From NCBI RefSeq assembly GCF_036669915.1, contig NC_089320.1, positions 8,583,733 through 8,647,732 on the forward strand: a stretch of DNA of 64,000 nt. The letters are read 5' to 3'. The notes beneath the pieces are model-generated. The model saw only the letters and a list, made by a program, of their open reading frames with translations. It was not told the origin of the DNA and made no database searches. This DNA comes from Pocillopora verrucosa (Eukaryota > Cnidaria > Anthozoa > Scleractinia > Pocilloporidae). Position 1 is the stretch's first letter. Each line of letters starts with the position of its first letter. The translations under genes were made by a program, and so were the position numbers. Positions 46,877 through 58,639 of the stretch are shown piece by piece.

Positions 46877-48914
46877 TAATTTATGTAACCTCCACTGAGC
46901 TATTTTGAACAATTTTTACCTATGGCAGCTCTGGTTGTAAGAGTGGAGAGGTTTTAATTGCCAGGTAGCAGCTCTGTCATTCAATAGATACTAGGAAATT
47001 TGTTATATTTTTTTTAAAAAGCTGCTTGCTTATTCTTTGTCATACCACAATATCTCTTTTCTTTGAAGTGGAGAAGTTACATAAATTTTTTTTAAGTTGA
47101 GTGCATGAAATGTTTTTTGACTGCGCTCCAGTTTTATTTATTAGCTTACCTAATGATTTTAGAAGTTGTTTCTGTTAATTTTGTCACATTAGGTAATTTT
47201 TCAAGATATCTGTTATCTGAGGTAGCCAAAAATTGAAAAAGCATGATGGCTTGAGGGTAATGAAGCCCTTTTGCTGTGAACCAGATATCAACTGCTGTAT
47301 CAATATGGTGAGGTCTCTGCTCAAGTTTCACCTGCTCACACTCCTGGTAAATTTGCCTACTTCCCTGATCTAACTATCAGCTTATGTATCTTTGCGGCCT
47401 TCTATACCCTTCCAATGATACATTTGCAACCGTTGTTACTGAAGTTTGCTTGAAATGGGCAGAACTTGTAGAAAACTTTGAGGAATATTTGAGCATCTCT
47501 AGGATAAATGAATGAGTCTGGATGTGAAATTAAAATAAATGAAATAGGGGAAGACAGCTTGGATTAAGGGTATGTATTTTGATAAAAAATGATGGGAAGT
47601 CTGGTCTGTATATTTGAATTCTTCACTCTTAATATAAAGCAATGTTATAATTTTGCACATGCCATTGAAGTCTCCTTAAGTCTAACCCAGAAAAAAACAA
47701 AGGAATGTGATTGAGGAATATAAGGGGCTGGGTTTGCTTGCCTCTCCCTGGTCAGAGAAAAGTAGTCATAGGGAAATGTCACATGAACAAAGATATAGTC
47801 AAAGCACAAGGGGAAATCAAAATTGATGTTTTTAAAACATCAGCATAGATGGAGGACATCACTTGATTTTCTTGTTCATTAGCGCAAGTCAGTTGTATTC
47901 ATTTAAATTGTCATTCTTTCCCTCAGAATGGTTGTTGTTTAAGAATTAAAATTATGTTTAAGTGACACTTGTTTCAGAATTAGCATCTGAAACCTGGAGT
48001 TTTGTTTTTCCTTCTACCTCCCTTGCAAATATTTTTTTCCAGGACTGGGGAAATTGTAAGGGTGTTTATATAAATTTACAAAGAGCTCTATAAGATGGAG
48101 TATGGTTGTGTGAGGCAGCAGTCACCTCCTACTTAGACCTGTGTCAGGTGTCTCTATCGTGGTGCAATAGGAACAGCAGAGCAAAAATTTGTAAGCTCTA
48201 GGGGAATAAAAGAAGGGATGCTCTATCCCTACCATACTGCAAGGTTAACAAAATAAACCACCGCAGCAGGTTATCTCCCTAGCCTATGTTAAGCACCGCA
48301 GCATACTATTTGTGCTATACTTCCATTTGTTTACATGTGCCAACAATGAAGCTGCAAAGGTTGGCAGTAAAATATTAATTAAAAGATCCAAATTTTCTAT
48401 CCTGTATTTTTTCATATGTTGTTTCAAATTCTTCCTTAAAAAATTGGAATTGAATATTGATGCTGCGAAGTAGGCTAAAAGAAACGCCAAAATTGGTCCA
48501 TTTTCACAACTGCATCACCTAAACGTGGTACTGTGTGTTTGTGGGGACGGCAGGGGGTGGGTGAACCTCCTGCCGGGAGATTCCTTATCAGTTTTAAAGA
48601 TAGCTGCATCATTACCTGAAAAAAAAACTCTGAGGGTTGAAGTCTCCCGGTAATGACCCGAGAGGGGAGGTATTCTATTTGCCGTCTCTGATCTATCAAA
48701 ATTCTGACCGAAAACTACTGGGGATGAGGTTGAGCCGTTACGGATCGTGAGAGAATAGGGGTTCATGGGATTGTTTTTATTCGTTACCAATCTACCTTAA
48801 CTTCTAGATAAATAATCTCTAGCAGCCTTTTTCCCTCGAGTCGTATCTCTTCGAACACGTGGGAGAGGAATCGTGGTCCTTTTTTTTTGCGGGCTTGTTG
48901 TAATCACTTCGAAA
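46877..48914. other. Intergenic region between MRPL20 and nucleolin
   Basis: MRPL20 3' UTR, then AT-rich sequence without recognisable genes. Small ORFs at 47146-47331 and 48284-48790 (-) match nothing known. The region from 48780 to 48914 is the likely nucleolin promoter and 5' UTR, and is poorer in AT. Confidence 0.55.
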
Positions 48915-51900
48915 ATGGCGAAGTCTGACACTTCCAAGAAGGTAAGAAAAGCATCTTTTCTCTTCTTTCCACATTTTCGGGGTTAGTCTGGTGTATAAAC
49001 GTGGTTTAGAGAGGCAATCTTTTATGTTAAATCGAAATCAGAGTAAACTACAAGTCAACCAACATGAAAGTGAGTTTCTCAAATCTTCCATGGGCTGTTT
49101 AAAAGCGCATGGAGCTATTTAAAAAATGTGGCATTTCCATTGAGGTTAAGTTATGAAGTGAGCAAAAGGAAATCAAGGGCTTAGCGTCGCTGCAAAAAAT
49201 TGTTTCCCGGCAGCTGAGCACGTGTTTAAATTGCGCAACACAAACGTCGTCAAACTTCTTTTAACTCTTTAAAATTTTGGCTTTTATCTCTGGGAGGAAG
49301 AGTGTTGATCATTTTTAAGCAACGGAATGTCGAGGTTGAATTTTGAGCGGAACGACAAGGCTCAAAACCTTTTTGGCCACATACTTTCAGCCGTTGAAAC
49401 TTCAAGGATCAGTGTTCATCTAATCAGTTGGCGATTATTCCGGCGAGGGGAAAAACAAGAGTAACTTTCTTTTCATTGCGTAGTCTCTCTGTTCAACTTC
49501 TGTTTACCATCCAAAGCATGTTTACTCTCAAGCATAGAAAACTGATCCTCGGTGCACGTGTAAATTCGTCTTCAAAGGATTACAGAGAGGCAGAAAAAGA
49601 GTTTGCAATTGGAACTCGTATTTCATTAACAACCAGAAGTTGAAAGTGGTAGTTAAACCTCTGAAGAAGCGCTGCAAGATTCGAATGATTTGGTGGCAGT
49701 TAGAGAAAACATTTTAGTAACTAAATTTACGACACAAGCCACCCAGGTAGTGACGTGTGTTCGGTGGTCATGTAGGTATGAAGTCAGAGATAACATTTAC
49801 CGTGGTCACAAGAGTTTTAAGCCTTGTCATATCATACGAATCTCCAAAAACCAATGCCAGCCATTCTGCTTTTTCCAAAGACAATTGCTGTGGTTAGCAG
49901 TTTTTTCTATCATGCACAATTGCACTAAGTGTCTTTTTCCTTCTTTTAGTGACCAACATTTGTTTCAAGCAATCACTTGATGATTTTTGGTCACCACATG
50001 GCAATTTTCTAGTAAAATAAACTTGGTAGCCCTGCTTAAGTTAATTTTAAAAAGCTGAGGGTTGAAGGGAAGGTCCCTGATCACAACAAAATGCTGTCTA
50101 CATTTAGTTGTCAGAACAACTCTTCTCTTTGTTAAAAGGCCAATGCTTGAAACACATGCTTTTCAAAATTAATTTCAGAGAGTTGTATAAAACTGGTAAT
50201 GTCCAGTTGTAGTTTATCATAGTGTTTCAGGAATCTAAAACACAACACAAAGGTTTATTTTAAAAAATGATAACTTTGGTTACTGATAACTGACCATGAG
50301 AGTGAGTGGAACCCTTATGAGTAGCACATACTTGGGATATATGGCCATGTACAGGAGTTTGTTGTTGTGGCATAATACATAAGGTGAACAACCATGAATG
50401 TAAAATTTAAAAAAAGCAGCCAATATGATAGCACACAAAAATTGATATTTTTATTCAGGAAAAGGCAGTAGATGTATCTAAAAAGCTTGACAAAGAGAAA
50501 AAGTCCAAGGTTAAGGAACAGAAACCTCATGCAATTAATGGAACAAAGAAAGTCAAGGCTAAAATCCAGAAAAAGGCTGGTAAAGGAAAACCAGAGAAGC
50601 CTCCTCCAGTTCAGCCCCCTTCAGACTCGGATGTAAGTGTAGAAATACAGGTTCCCTTTGTTTGTTTTGTTTTGTCTTTTTGTAGTATGGTATGTCATGA
50701 TAAGTAGGAAACATTGGAAGATGAGATAATGGAACCATCAAATGAATTGAAGTATTACTATAGATACACTAAGATTTGTTAATTACTTGATGCGTGTTAT
50801 ATTTGAAGATGTTGGAAATAAAATCATAGGTGAACTTGGAATATTGACTGACCCCCTAGCTGGCCTCTCAGGCTTAACATTATCTGAATTAGGGGCATGT
50901 GGTCAGTGAATAGTCAATCAGATATCTGGTGGTCAGTTTAAAGAAGTGTTGATCATTCAGAAATCACTGTCTTCACAACAGCGAAGTGACCTACAGAGTT
51001 ATCTGGAGTGACCTGGAATGTCATTCAATCCTTAAGATACCTTAGTGTTCACCCTATTTTGATCATACAGAAGAAACCTTTCAGGAATTTTACCTTTTTC
51101 ACCTAAATACCCTTTATTATTGGATAATTTACTTCTTTGAGAGAACAAGGTCTTGTGTCTTTTTAGCATTGCTATACAGTACAAGATTTTGCCTCTACAC
51201 ATATTTGATTTTACCTCTACACATATTTGTAGAAATGTTTTCATGGGTCGCTTTCTGCTTTCTTCATATTTTTGCCTTTTAACGAATATCTTTTATCCTC
51301 CACAGGACTCAAGTTCAGATGAGGATGAAGCTGGGTCAAGGTACTCATCTATGGAGTATGATTGGTTGGCAGTTCAAACCTTGAAAATCATTACATGTTA
51401 AAGCTTTTTTGACCCTTCTAATAGTAACTCATCGTAAAAATATTTAAAAGTTCCTTTTTGTAAACAGCTACCTTCTAAAATTGAGAAACATTCAAATTAA
51501 GTTGGTCTTTTGCATCCTTACTTCAATGTTTTGAAATATTTAACCTGCATGATACTGATTCATTTAGATAACAAAAGTAGCCAGGACAGAACTGAAACAA
51601 TTACACAGCTAATAAAACAATTACTGGTATGACAATTCACTCGTGGGTATTTTCTGTCCAAATCTATTTGAAAACACCTTCTTGCTGGGCACAAACAAGC
51701 CAGTTTACTTTGACTCAAAATTGAAGTTCCAAGGTTGTTTCTTCCACTGGTGCACTTAAATTTAAAATGGCTAGGATCCTGATAACCTAATCTTCCTCCT
51801 TATCTTTCTGAAATATAATACCGTAAGCAGTTTTTACTAATAATTACATCATCTATTAATAGTAGATTTTTTTCATTCTATTTTCAGAAAACAAGCTATC

Positions 51901-54900
51901 TTTAAAGATCAAAAGAAGGAAAAACTTGGTGCACCACAAGTGCGGGGAATTGAAAACACACAAGGAGACACATCAAATGATGAGTCCTCCTCAAGTGATA
52001 GTGAAACAGCCATGAAGGTAACACCACAGCAGACAAAAGCACAGTCTTCAGACTCTTCTGATTCTTCAGATGACAACAAGAAAACAAAAATTACCACAAA
52101 GAAGAAGCTTAAAAAGAAAACTGAGCAAAAGAAGTCAAATGGGAAACCAGCTGGAGGAGTGGCTGTTGAACCACCTGCTGATTCAAGCTCTGATTCATCA
52201 GATGAAGAAGAAAAGAAACCTCTCAAATCACAACAAGTAGTGAAGAAACCTCCTCCTAAGAGGGCATCATCAGAATCCAGCTCAGATTCCTCTGATGAAA
52301 AGGAAGGAAAACAAAAAGCAGGGACAGAGAATGGAATTAAAAAAAAAATGACGCAGCCTAAAGCAGCCTCTTCTGAATCCAGTTCTGACTCTTCTGATGA
52401 AGAAGAGGAAAAAACAAAAGCAGGCCCAGAGATAAAGAATAAAAAGAATGCAGTCAAAGCTAAAGCAGCTTGCTCTGAATCCAGCTCAGATTCTTCCGAT
52501 GAAGAAGAGGAAAAAACAAAAGCAGTCCCAGAGGTTAAGAACAAAAAGAATGAAGTCAAACCTACAGCAGCATCCTCTGAATCCAGCTCTGATTCTTCTG
52601 ATGGAGAAGAGGAAAAATCAAAAGCAGCTATAGATACTAAGAATAAAAAGAAAGAAGTGAATTCTAAGGCAGTTTCCTCAGAGTCCAGCTCTGATTCTTC
52701 TGATGATGAAGAGGAAAAATCAAAAGTAGTTGCACAGATGAACAATAAAAAAAAAGAAGTGAAAACCAAGAAAGCTTCTTCTGACTCCAGCTCAGATTCA
52801 TCAGTTGAAGAAGAAGAAAAATCAAAAGGAGTCACAGAGATAAAAAAGAAAAAGAAAGAGGTGATAACCAAGAAAGCTTCCTCTGACTCCAGCTCAGATT
52901 CTTCAGATGATGAAGAGAAAGGACCTAAAGTAACAAAAACTCAGAAAGGAAATAATAGTAATGAAGTGAAACCTCAAGAAACATCTTCTGATTCTAGCTC
53001 TGATTCTTCTGACGAAGAAGGTAGACAGAAAAGAAATAAAAATGGAACTAAAAGCTCCAGTAATAGGGCCTCAAAGGAAACCAATGAGAATTTGAAGTCT
53101 GAATCAGATTCAAGGAGTGAGAATGAAGATGAACCAGCTGCTGAGGATACAACCCAGGCCAAGAAACGAAAGAACAATTTTCATGAGGAACCAGTCAAGG
53201 CCAAGAAATCCAAGAAGCTGAAGGTATAAAGTAGAAACATTTGTCTTAAGTTTAAAACCCAGGGGTTTTTGACTTTGCTGGTTTTTAAATGACCTTCCTT
53301 TGACTTTTTGTTGGACATTTATTGTCAGTTGACCAACTGCTGTTGCTATTTACATACCCTATATAGGAAATTAACTATTTACTTTATTGATTCAATTTTG
53401 AATCAACCTCTTTCACCTGTATTATTGTTGCAACAACATTCACTTCTATACGAAGGTTCATATTTTTAATTGATCCTTCAGCCAGTCAATAGTAACTCTC
53501 TTGGTACATCACAGTAGATCAATGCTTCTTTAAGTCAGTTGAGTCATTAACTTGGAAAACTAAGAGCATTGTTTCACAAGATGACAAAACAGAGGGACCA
53601 CATCAGTGTTTTATCTTCTCCAGGAGCCTTTGATAGAAAATGAGGAAGGATATAAACAAAAAAGAAAGGCAGACACTTATGGCGAAGATTCTGGAGGCAA
53701 GAAATTTAAACAAGATGATGATGTTACTGAGAAAAGTAAGTTAAGTTTGTGTAATGAAGTACCATAAACGTCCATGTATAAGCCGCATCCATAGAAAAAA
53801 AAGCAAAAATTAATCACTTTAAAGAACCCTTGGAGGGCAAGATTCGCCGATAAACACTTGAAGACACAAACAGCTCCTTTAGGGGCAACCACTCAATGAA
53901 AAAGTCAATGAACTACAGCAACACGCTCTCAGTTTCTTTTATTTTTATTTCTTAGCATCTTAAGAAGTTTTATGAATATTAATTAGGTTTTTGAGAACTC
54001 CAAACACAGATGTATTCATGGATAAGCCACACCCTTGATTTTTGGCTTCAATTTTGTGAAAAAAAAAGTGCAGCTTATACACAGACATATATGGTAAATG
54101 ATTGTTCTATGATACTGAATTTTTTTTAAACAGTTCAGTTCTGATGATCAGTTGTCTCAAATATTTATGCTTTGACAGAATTACTTAGTATTTGGCCAAG
54201 ACCAAAGTGTCCATCTATTTGTTAAGGTGTTTTGTTAACCAAACCTCTTCATTTCTCAAGTATACTCTGGATACCCTAACTTTGAAGTGGTAACATGATT
54301 TTGCTCTTAGGAGATCCTCGCAGCTAAGAACACTACTGAAACAAGTAGTTGTAAATAGGACCTGAAAAAATTCAGGCCCGTACGTACCCCAGTACAAATA
54401 TGTGAAATTTTCATATATCTAAAATCTTCATTCACTTGGATGTTTATTTGTACCCAATTCATTGACCAGCTCCCAGTTGGCTTGTTAGCTCAATTGGTAG
54501 AGCGCTGCACCGGTATCGCAGAGGTCATGGGTTCAAATCCCGTACAGGCCTGAATTTTTTCATGTCCTATTTACAACTACTTGTTTCAGTAGTGTTCTTA
54601 GCTGCGAGGATCTCCTAATTTCATCTTTCCACCGCAGTGCAAATATGTGAAATTTTCATATATCTAAAATCTTCATTCACTTGGATGTTTATTTGTACCC
54701 AATTCATTGACCAGCTCCCAGTTGGCTTGTTAGCTCAATTGGTAGAGCGCTGCACCGGTATCGCAGAGGTCATGGGTTCAAATCCCATACGGGCTTGAAT
54801 TTTTTAAGGTCCTATTTACAACTACTCGTTTCAGTAGTGTTCTTAGCTGCGAGGATCTCCTAATTTCATCTTTCCACCGCAGTGCAAATATGTGAAATTT

Positions 54901-57326
54901 TCATATATCTAAAATCTTCATGATTTTGCTCTCTAACATCACAGCCAAGATATTATCATTATTATTATTATTATTATTATTACTATTATTATCATTATTA
55001 CAATTATTATTTAACAATTTAGGCAAGCTATTTAATTATTGTTGTTGCATTTTGATGCCAAAGAGAATATATAAAATGTTTCAGTTTCACTGTATGTGGG
55101 AAATTTGTCTTTTGACACCACTGAGGAAAGCCTGCGGGCTCTGTTTGAGGACAATGGTGCAACCATAGAAGAAGTGAGAATCATAACAAGAGATGGATTG
55201 TCCAGAGGGTATAGTTATGTTCCATTTTCATACATTTTTGTTTATGTACAATATACAATTTACACCTATACATGTAGAGGACCAAGAAAAGCTGGAATTG
55301 TATTTGTGCTCCATGTTATTATAGTGTAACTTTGTATATTAATTCATGTATTGTGTTGATTGTACAGCAATGTCTTGCCACAAAAAAAAAAAAAAAAACT
55401 TACAATGTAAAGAAATTTAGTGAGCACCTTTGTACATGCACTCCCAACTTGACCTGAATGTGAAATTAACATCCTGTTTACCAATAAGAGGAATTACAAT
55501 ATTTTAAAATATTTTTCTTTTGCAAGAGCTTTCTATAAGCAAGGATTTTTTTAACTAGATCATTCTGCAAGTATTCAGTGAACTTGTAATTGTTGAGTTA
55601 GGTTATGTACTGAAGAACTACTCGCATTCAAGTTTGCTATGTTTGAATTTTAGATTTGGCTATGTCGATTTTTCAAGTCATGAAGAAAGTCAAAAGGGAT
55701 TGGAACTTGATGGTTCAGAACTTGATGGCAGAGCGTTAAGAGTCAATTTAGCAGAGCAAAGACGCAACCAAAATGAGAGAGGACAAGGAAACTCGAGAGG
55801 CAGAGGTGGTTCTAACAGAGGCCGTGGTAAAAGTACTCCATCAACCACCTTGATATGCCTTGGTCTATCGTACAACACAGATAATGACTCATTAAGGGGA
55901 GCTTTCCCAGATAGTGTCAGCGCACGAGTCATCACTGATAGGGACACAGGCAATCCAAGGGGGTAAGAATCTCTACCTGCCTTAAGTGTTTGTTTTATCC
56001 TTCAGTATCTTGGCTTTGTTTACTGAGTGATGTAGTGAAGGGAAGCTGTCAAACCGAGACCATGCTCTACTGATTGAGTGTTAGCGAAGTCAATGCTGCA
56101 AAATAAGGAATGAAATACACTTGTACATACAAGTAGCCAAGCACAAGAAAATGATTTCTCAACAGATGGCAATGCTGTCTTATTTTTGTATAAGCATCTA
56201 GAAAATACTTTGCACGGTCCTCTATTTTAGTTGTTTAGAATCATAATGTTGGCTTTTTGTTTATTACTTACGATTGCAAATGTGCCTTTTTGTGAGATGT
56301 TTCAATTAATATTTTCTTGGTTACTGAATATTTAAAACTTGTTTGGGTCATCAATCCAAGTGGAAAAACCTTGCTCTGTTACTCACAGTACTAACAACTG
56401 GGTTAGTGAGGTATGAAATCCCCAGAATATGTTGTTTTGATAAATACATGCAAATGTCTCCTACACTTAAAATTTTAATGTGTAGAATTACTTCTCTTGT
56501 TCTGAACCTCATAAAAACCTTTAAACAAGGCATTACTGAGTACTGGAAAGTAACTTAGCACTTATTATATCCTTTCCATTAAATGTCTTAGTTGTAACTG
56601 GCGATTAAACACTCTTCATGTGACTTGTGCTAATCCCTTTGTCCCATGGCCTCTTTTCAGTTTTGGTTATGTGGAGTTTAACAGTATTGAGGATGCACAG
56701 TCTGCAATATCCACAATGGAAGGACAAGAATTGGATGGGCGTTTCCTTCGACTTGATTTTGCAGAACCAAGAGGCTCCACACCTGGGAGTGGAGGTGGTA
56801 GAGGTGGCGGTAGAGGTGGTAGAGGAGGAGGAAGAGGTGGCTTTGGAGGCAGAGGAGGGGGAAGAGGTGAGTTTATTTGTAATTTTCGTGTCTTTTATTG
56901 TACTTTAAGGTAGCTAAAAATTTGATTAAGTTTTTTTTTTTTCATTTTGGCACCTGTTAGGTAAGGTACTTTATGTGGTCACCAAAGAGTGACTTTGTAA
57001 GTAGAGAGCCAGTTTGGTTATGTAGCACACCTGTGGTGATTACTGACCATGTAATACAACATACGAGTACACAGAGAAGTTTAAATTTGTCACAAAGTTG
57101 CTATTTTCTGCTGTCAAAACTCCAAGGATCACTTTCTCTGAAAATTGGTTATATCCATGCTTATATGACTCGTGTGCCATTACGCATGCCACAGAACTCA
57201 GTCTGTTCTCTAAGCAGTTCTTATATTTTTGTTTCAGGGCGGGGAAGAGGAGGATCTCCCTTCAGTGCCTCACGTAAAGGAAATATTCAGGAATACAAAG
57301 GGACAAAGATCTCATTTGATGAATAG
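48915..57326 (+). CDS. NCL: Nucleolin-like protein: Ser/Glu/Lys repeats, two RRMs, RGG tail
   Basis: Nine exons: 48915-48941, 50459-50632, 51306-51340, 51888-53223, 53624-53735, 55085-55208, 55654-55962, 56661-56866, 57238-57326. They join in frame into 803 residues. The start MAKSDTSKK precedes a Lys-rich stretch. The 1.3-kb exon 4 encodes about ten acidic blocks of the SSDSSDEEEEK type separated by Lys/Ala-rich linkers, rich in CK2-type sites. RRM1 runs from SLYVGNLSF to RNP1 GFGYVDF, RRM2 from TLICLGLSY to GFGYVEF. An RG-rich linker joins them and an RGG region follows. The C-terminus is GTKISFDE. Nucleolin binds pre-rRNA and supports rDNA transcription and processing (family knowledge). 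Both RRMs are split by an intron at the same codon and phase in RNP1. The acidic blocks resemble NOLC1/Nopp140 more than the poly-acid tracts of vertebrate nucleolin. Confidence 0.9.
54294..54932 (+). repeat. SINE complex between 14-bp direct repeats: inverted arm plus two tandem tRNA-derived units
   Basis: tRNA-like heads at 54479-54550 and 54724-54795 have A box TAGCTCAATTGG and B box GGTTCAAATCC. In the first copy the acceptor stem GGCTTGT/ACAGGCC pairs with one wobble. The anticodon-loop position reads GGT, but base 33 is C and the stem has a mismatch. Units of about 245 bp repeat head to tail. Bases 54308-54384 are an inverted copy of the unit's 3' part (54541-54618). The direct repeat CATGATTTTGCTCT occurs at 54294-54307 and 54919-54932. 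It lies in the intron before the nucleolin RRM1 exon. Confidence 0.78.
54952..55015 (+). repeat. (ATT)n microsatellite
   Basis: A run of ATT with a few C substitutions, next to the SINE complex, in a nucleolin intron. Confidence 0.8.
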
Positions 57327-58639
57327 GTGGCTGATACATTTGGCCAATTTTACCATATACCATAATGTGTAAAAAGTTAGAGGCTATGGTTTACAGTCTT
57401 TCTTCGCGCATTCCATCTCTGTGTTAGAAACTTCATCAATCCATTAGAGGCGCAATACTTATCAGCAGAGTGTGAATTTCTTAGTGAATCAAAGAAAATG
57501 TTCTATATTTCGCGAAAACATATTAACAACACCTGGCACAAACCCAAAGACAGATAGAATGCGTAGTAATTATTTATATCAGTGAGAACTTAATAATTAC
57601 ACTCGTCATTTTAATACCGTGAGATTTTATTGTTTTTAAATTCTCTGTCATATTTGCAATTGGTAGGTAATCTAAACGATTTGTGAAAGAAAGCGTTGCG
57701 TTTTTTTCTTGTTAATATCAGAAAATTGAGCGGCAGACGTTTACCGCCACTCGTGAACAATGCCCAAAAAGTCTCCTCGTTTCCAGTTGTGGAAAGTGCA
57801 AATAGTAAATGCAATCGTCTTTGGTTTAATTTTTTTGATCCCTTAGTTTTATTCACTTTCCAAACGTTCCAATGAGAGGTTTTCATAGTTAGTAGGTGGA
57901 GTGGAGATATCTGTATTAGAAGTGTATCCCTTTCAACACTACTGAAAGCGTCTAAAGAGTATTGAAATAGGCCTGATATTACTGACTGCTGTGATTTGTA
58001 ACACAATAGATAATTCAATAAAGTATGATTTACTCTGAACAGTGTAGAATTCATTGTAAGGTAGTATTTTAATATAGTGTCTGCATTTTTACCATCAAGA
58101 CGTGTTATCTAGATCCTCTGAACAAAGGCCCTCAATAAGCTGGTCATGGTTGTGTTAACGATGTTTTACTCTAAAATTGACGTAATTTTTTTTGTATGGG
58201 TTTTATGTGTGAACCTCTCTTGGTAGAAGATCTGGTCTGCTGTCAGAAACGTATTTCTTAGACGAATTAGTTGATAGTTCTCATCTTCGTCAACAATCAT
58301 GCAGTCTACCTTCTTAAATTCAAGAATAAGACTGGCTGTACGTCCTTGAGTGATGTCTGGAGCTTTAGCGCTAATGTTTGTAGCTTGGCTATCAGAGCAA
58401 AACAAAGGTTTCTCGAGTTCCCATGAACTTTGAGCTACATACAGGTAACATTGAACGGGGGAGGAGAGTCTTGTCAATGATTAAAAGTGTGGAAGTTACA
58501 GGAGTATCATTCTACACATAAATAGGACTCTTTAAACATGATATTTCAACTAATTTTGACACTGAATATTGCAGCTCCATCGGTAAAACAGTCTACCTAT
58601 GCCTTTGGTTTCAACCCGGCGATATTCGGAAGACATCGT
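57327..58639. other. Nucleolin 3' flank with unassigned minus-strand ORFs
   Basis: ORFs of 147 codons (57611-58054) and 103 codons (58166-58477) lie on the minus strand. The second contains ASLILEFKKVDCMIVDEDEN. I recognise neither. They could be exons of an unknown gene or chance frames. Confidence 0.35.

Noticed and set aside
51909-52871. 320-codon ORF antisense to nucleolin exon 4
   Set aside because: Its FSSSSSEESELDSE repeats are the mirror of the coding SSDSSDE repeats; the plus strand is phase-consistent with RRM exons and splice sites.
54479-54550. Functional tRNA-Thr gene (GGT anticodon position)
   Set aside because: Base 33 is C, the anticodon stem has a mismatch, and the sequence repeats inside a SINE unit with TSDs; a SINE head explains it better.
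56020-56085. Possible box C/D snoRNA in a nucleolin intron (GTGATGT ... CTGA)
   Set aside because: The span of about 45 bases is too short, no C'/D' boxes or terminal stem are seen, and similar motifs occur by chance elsewhere.
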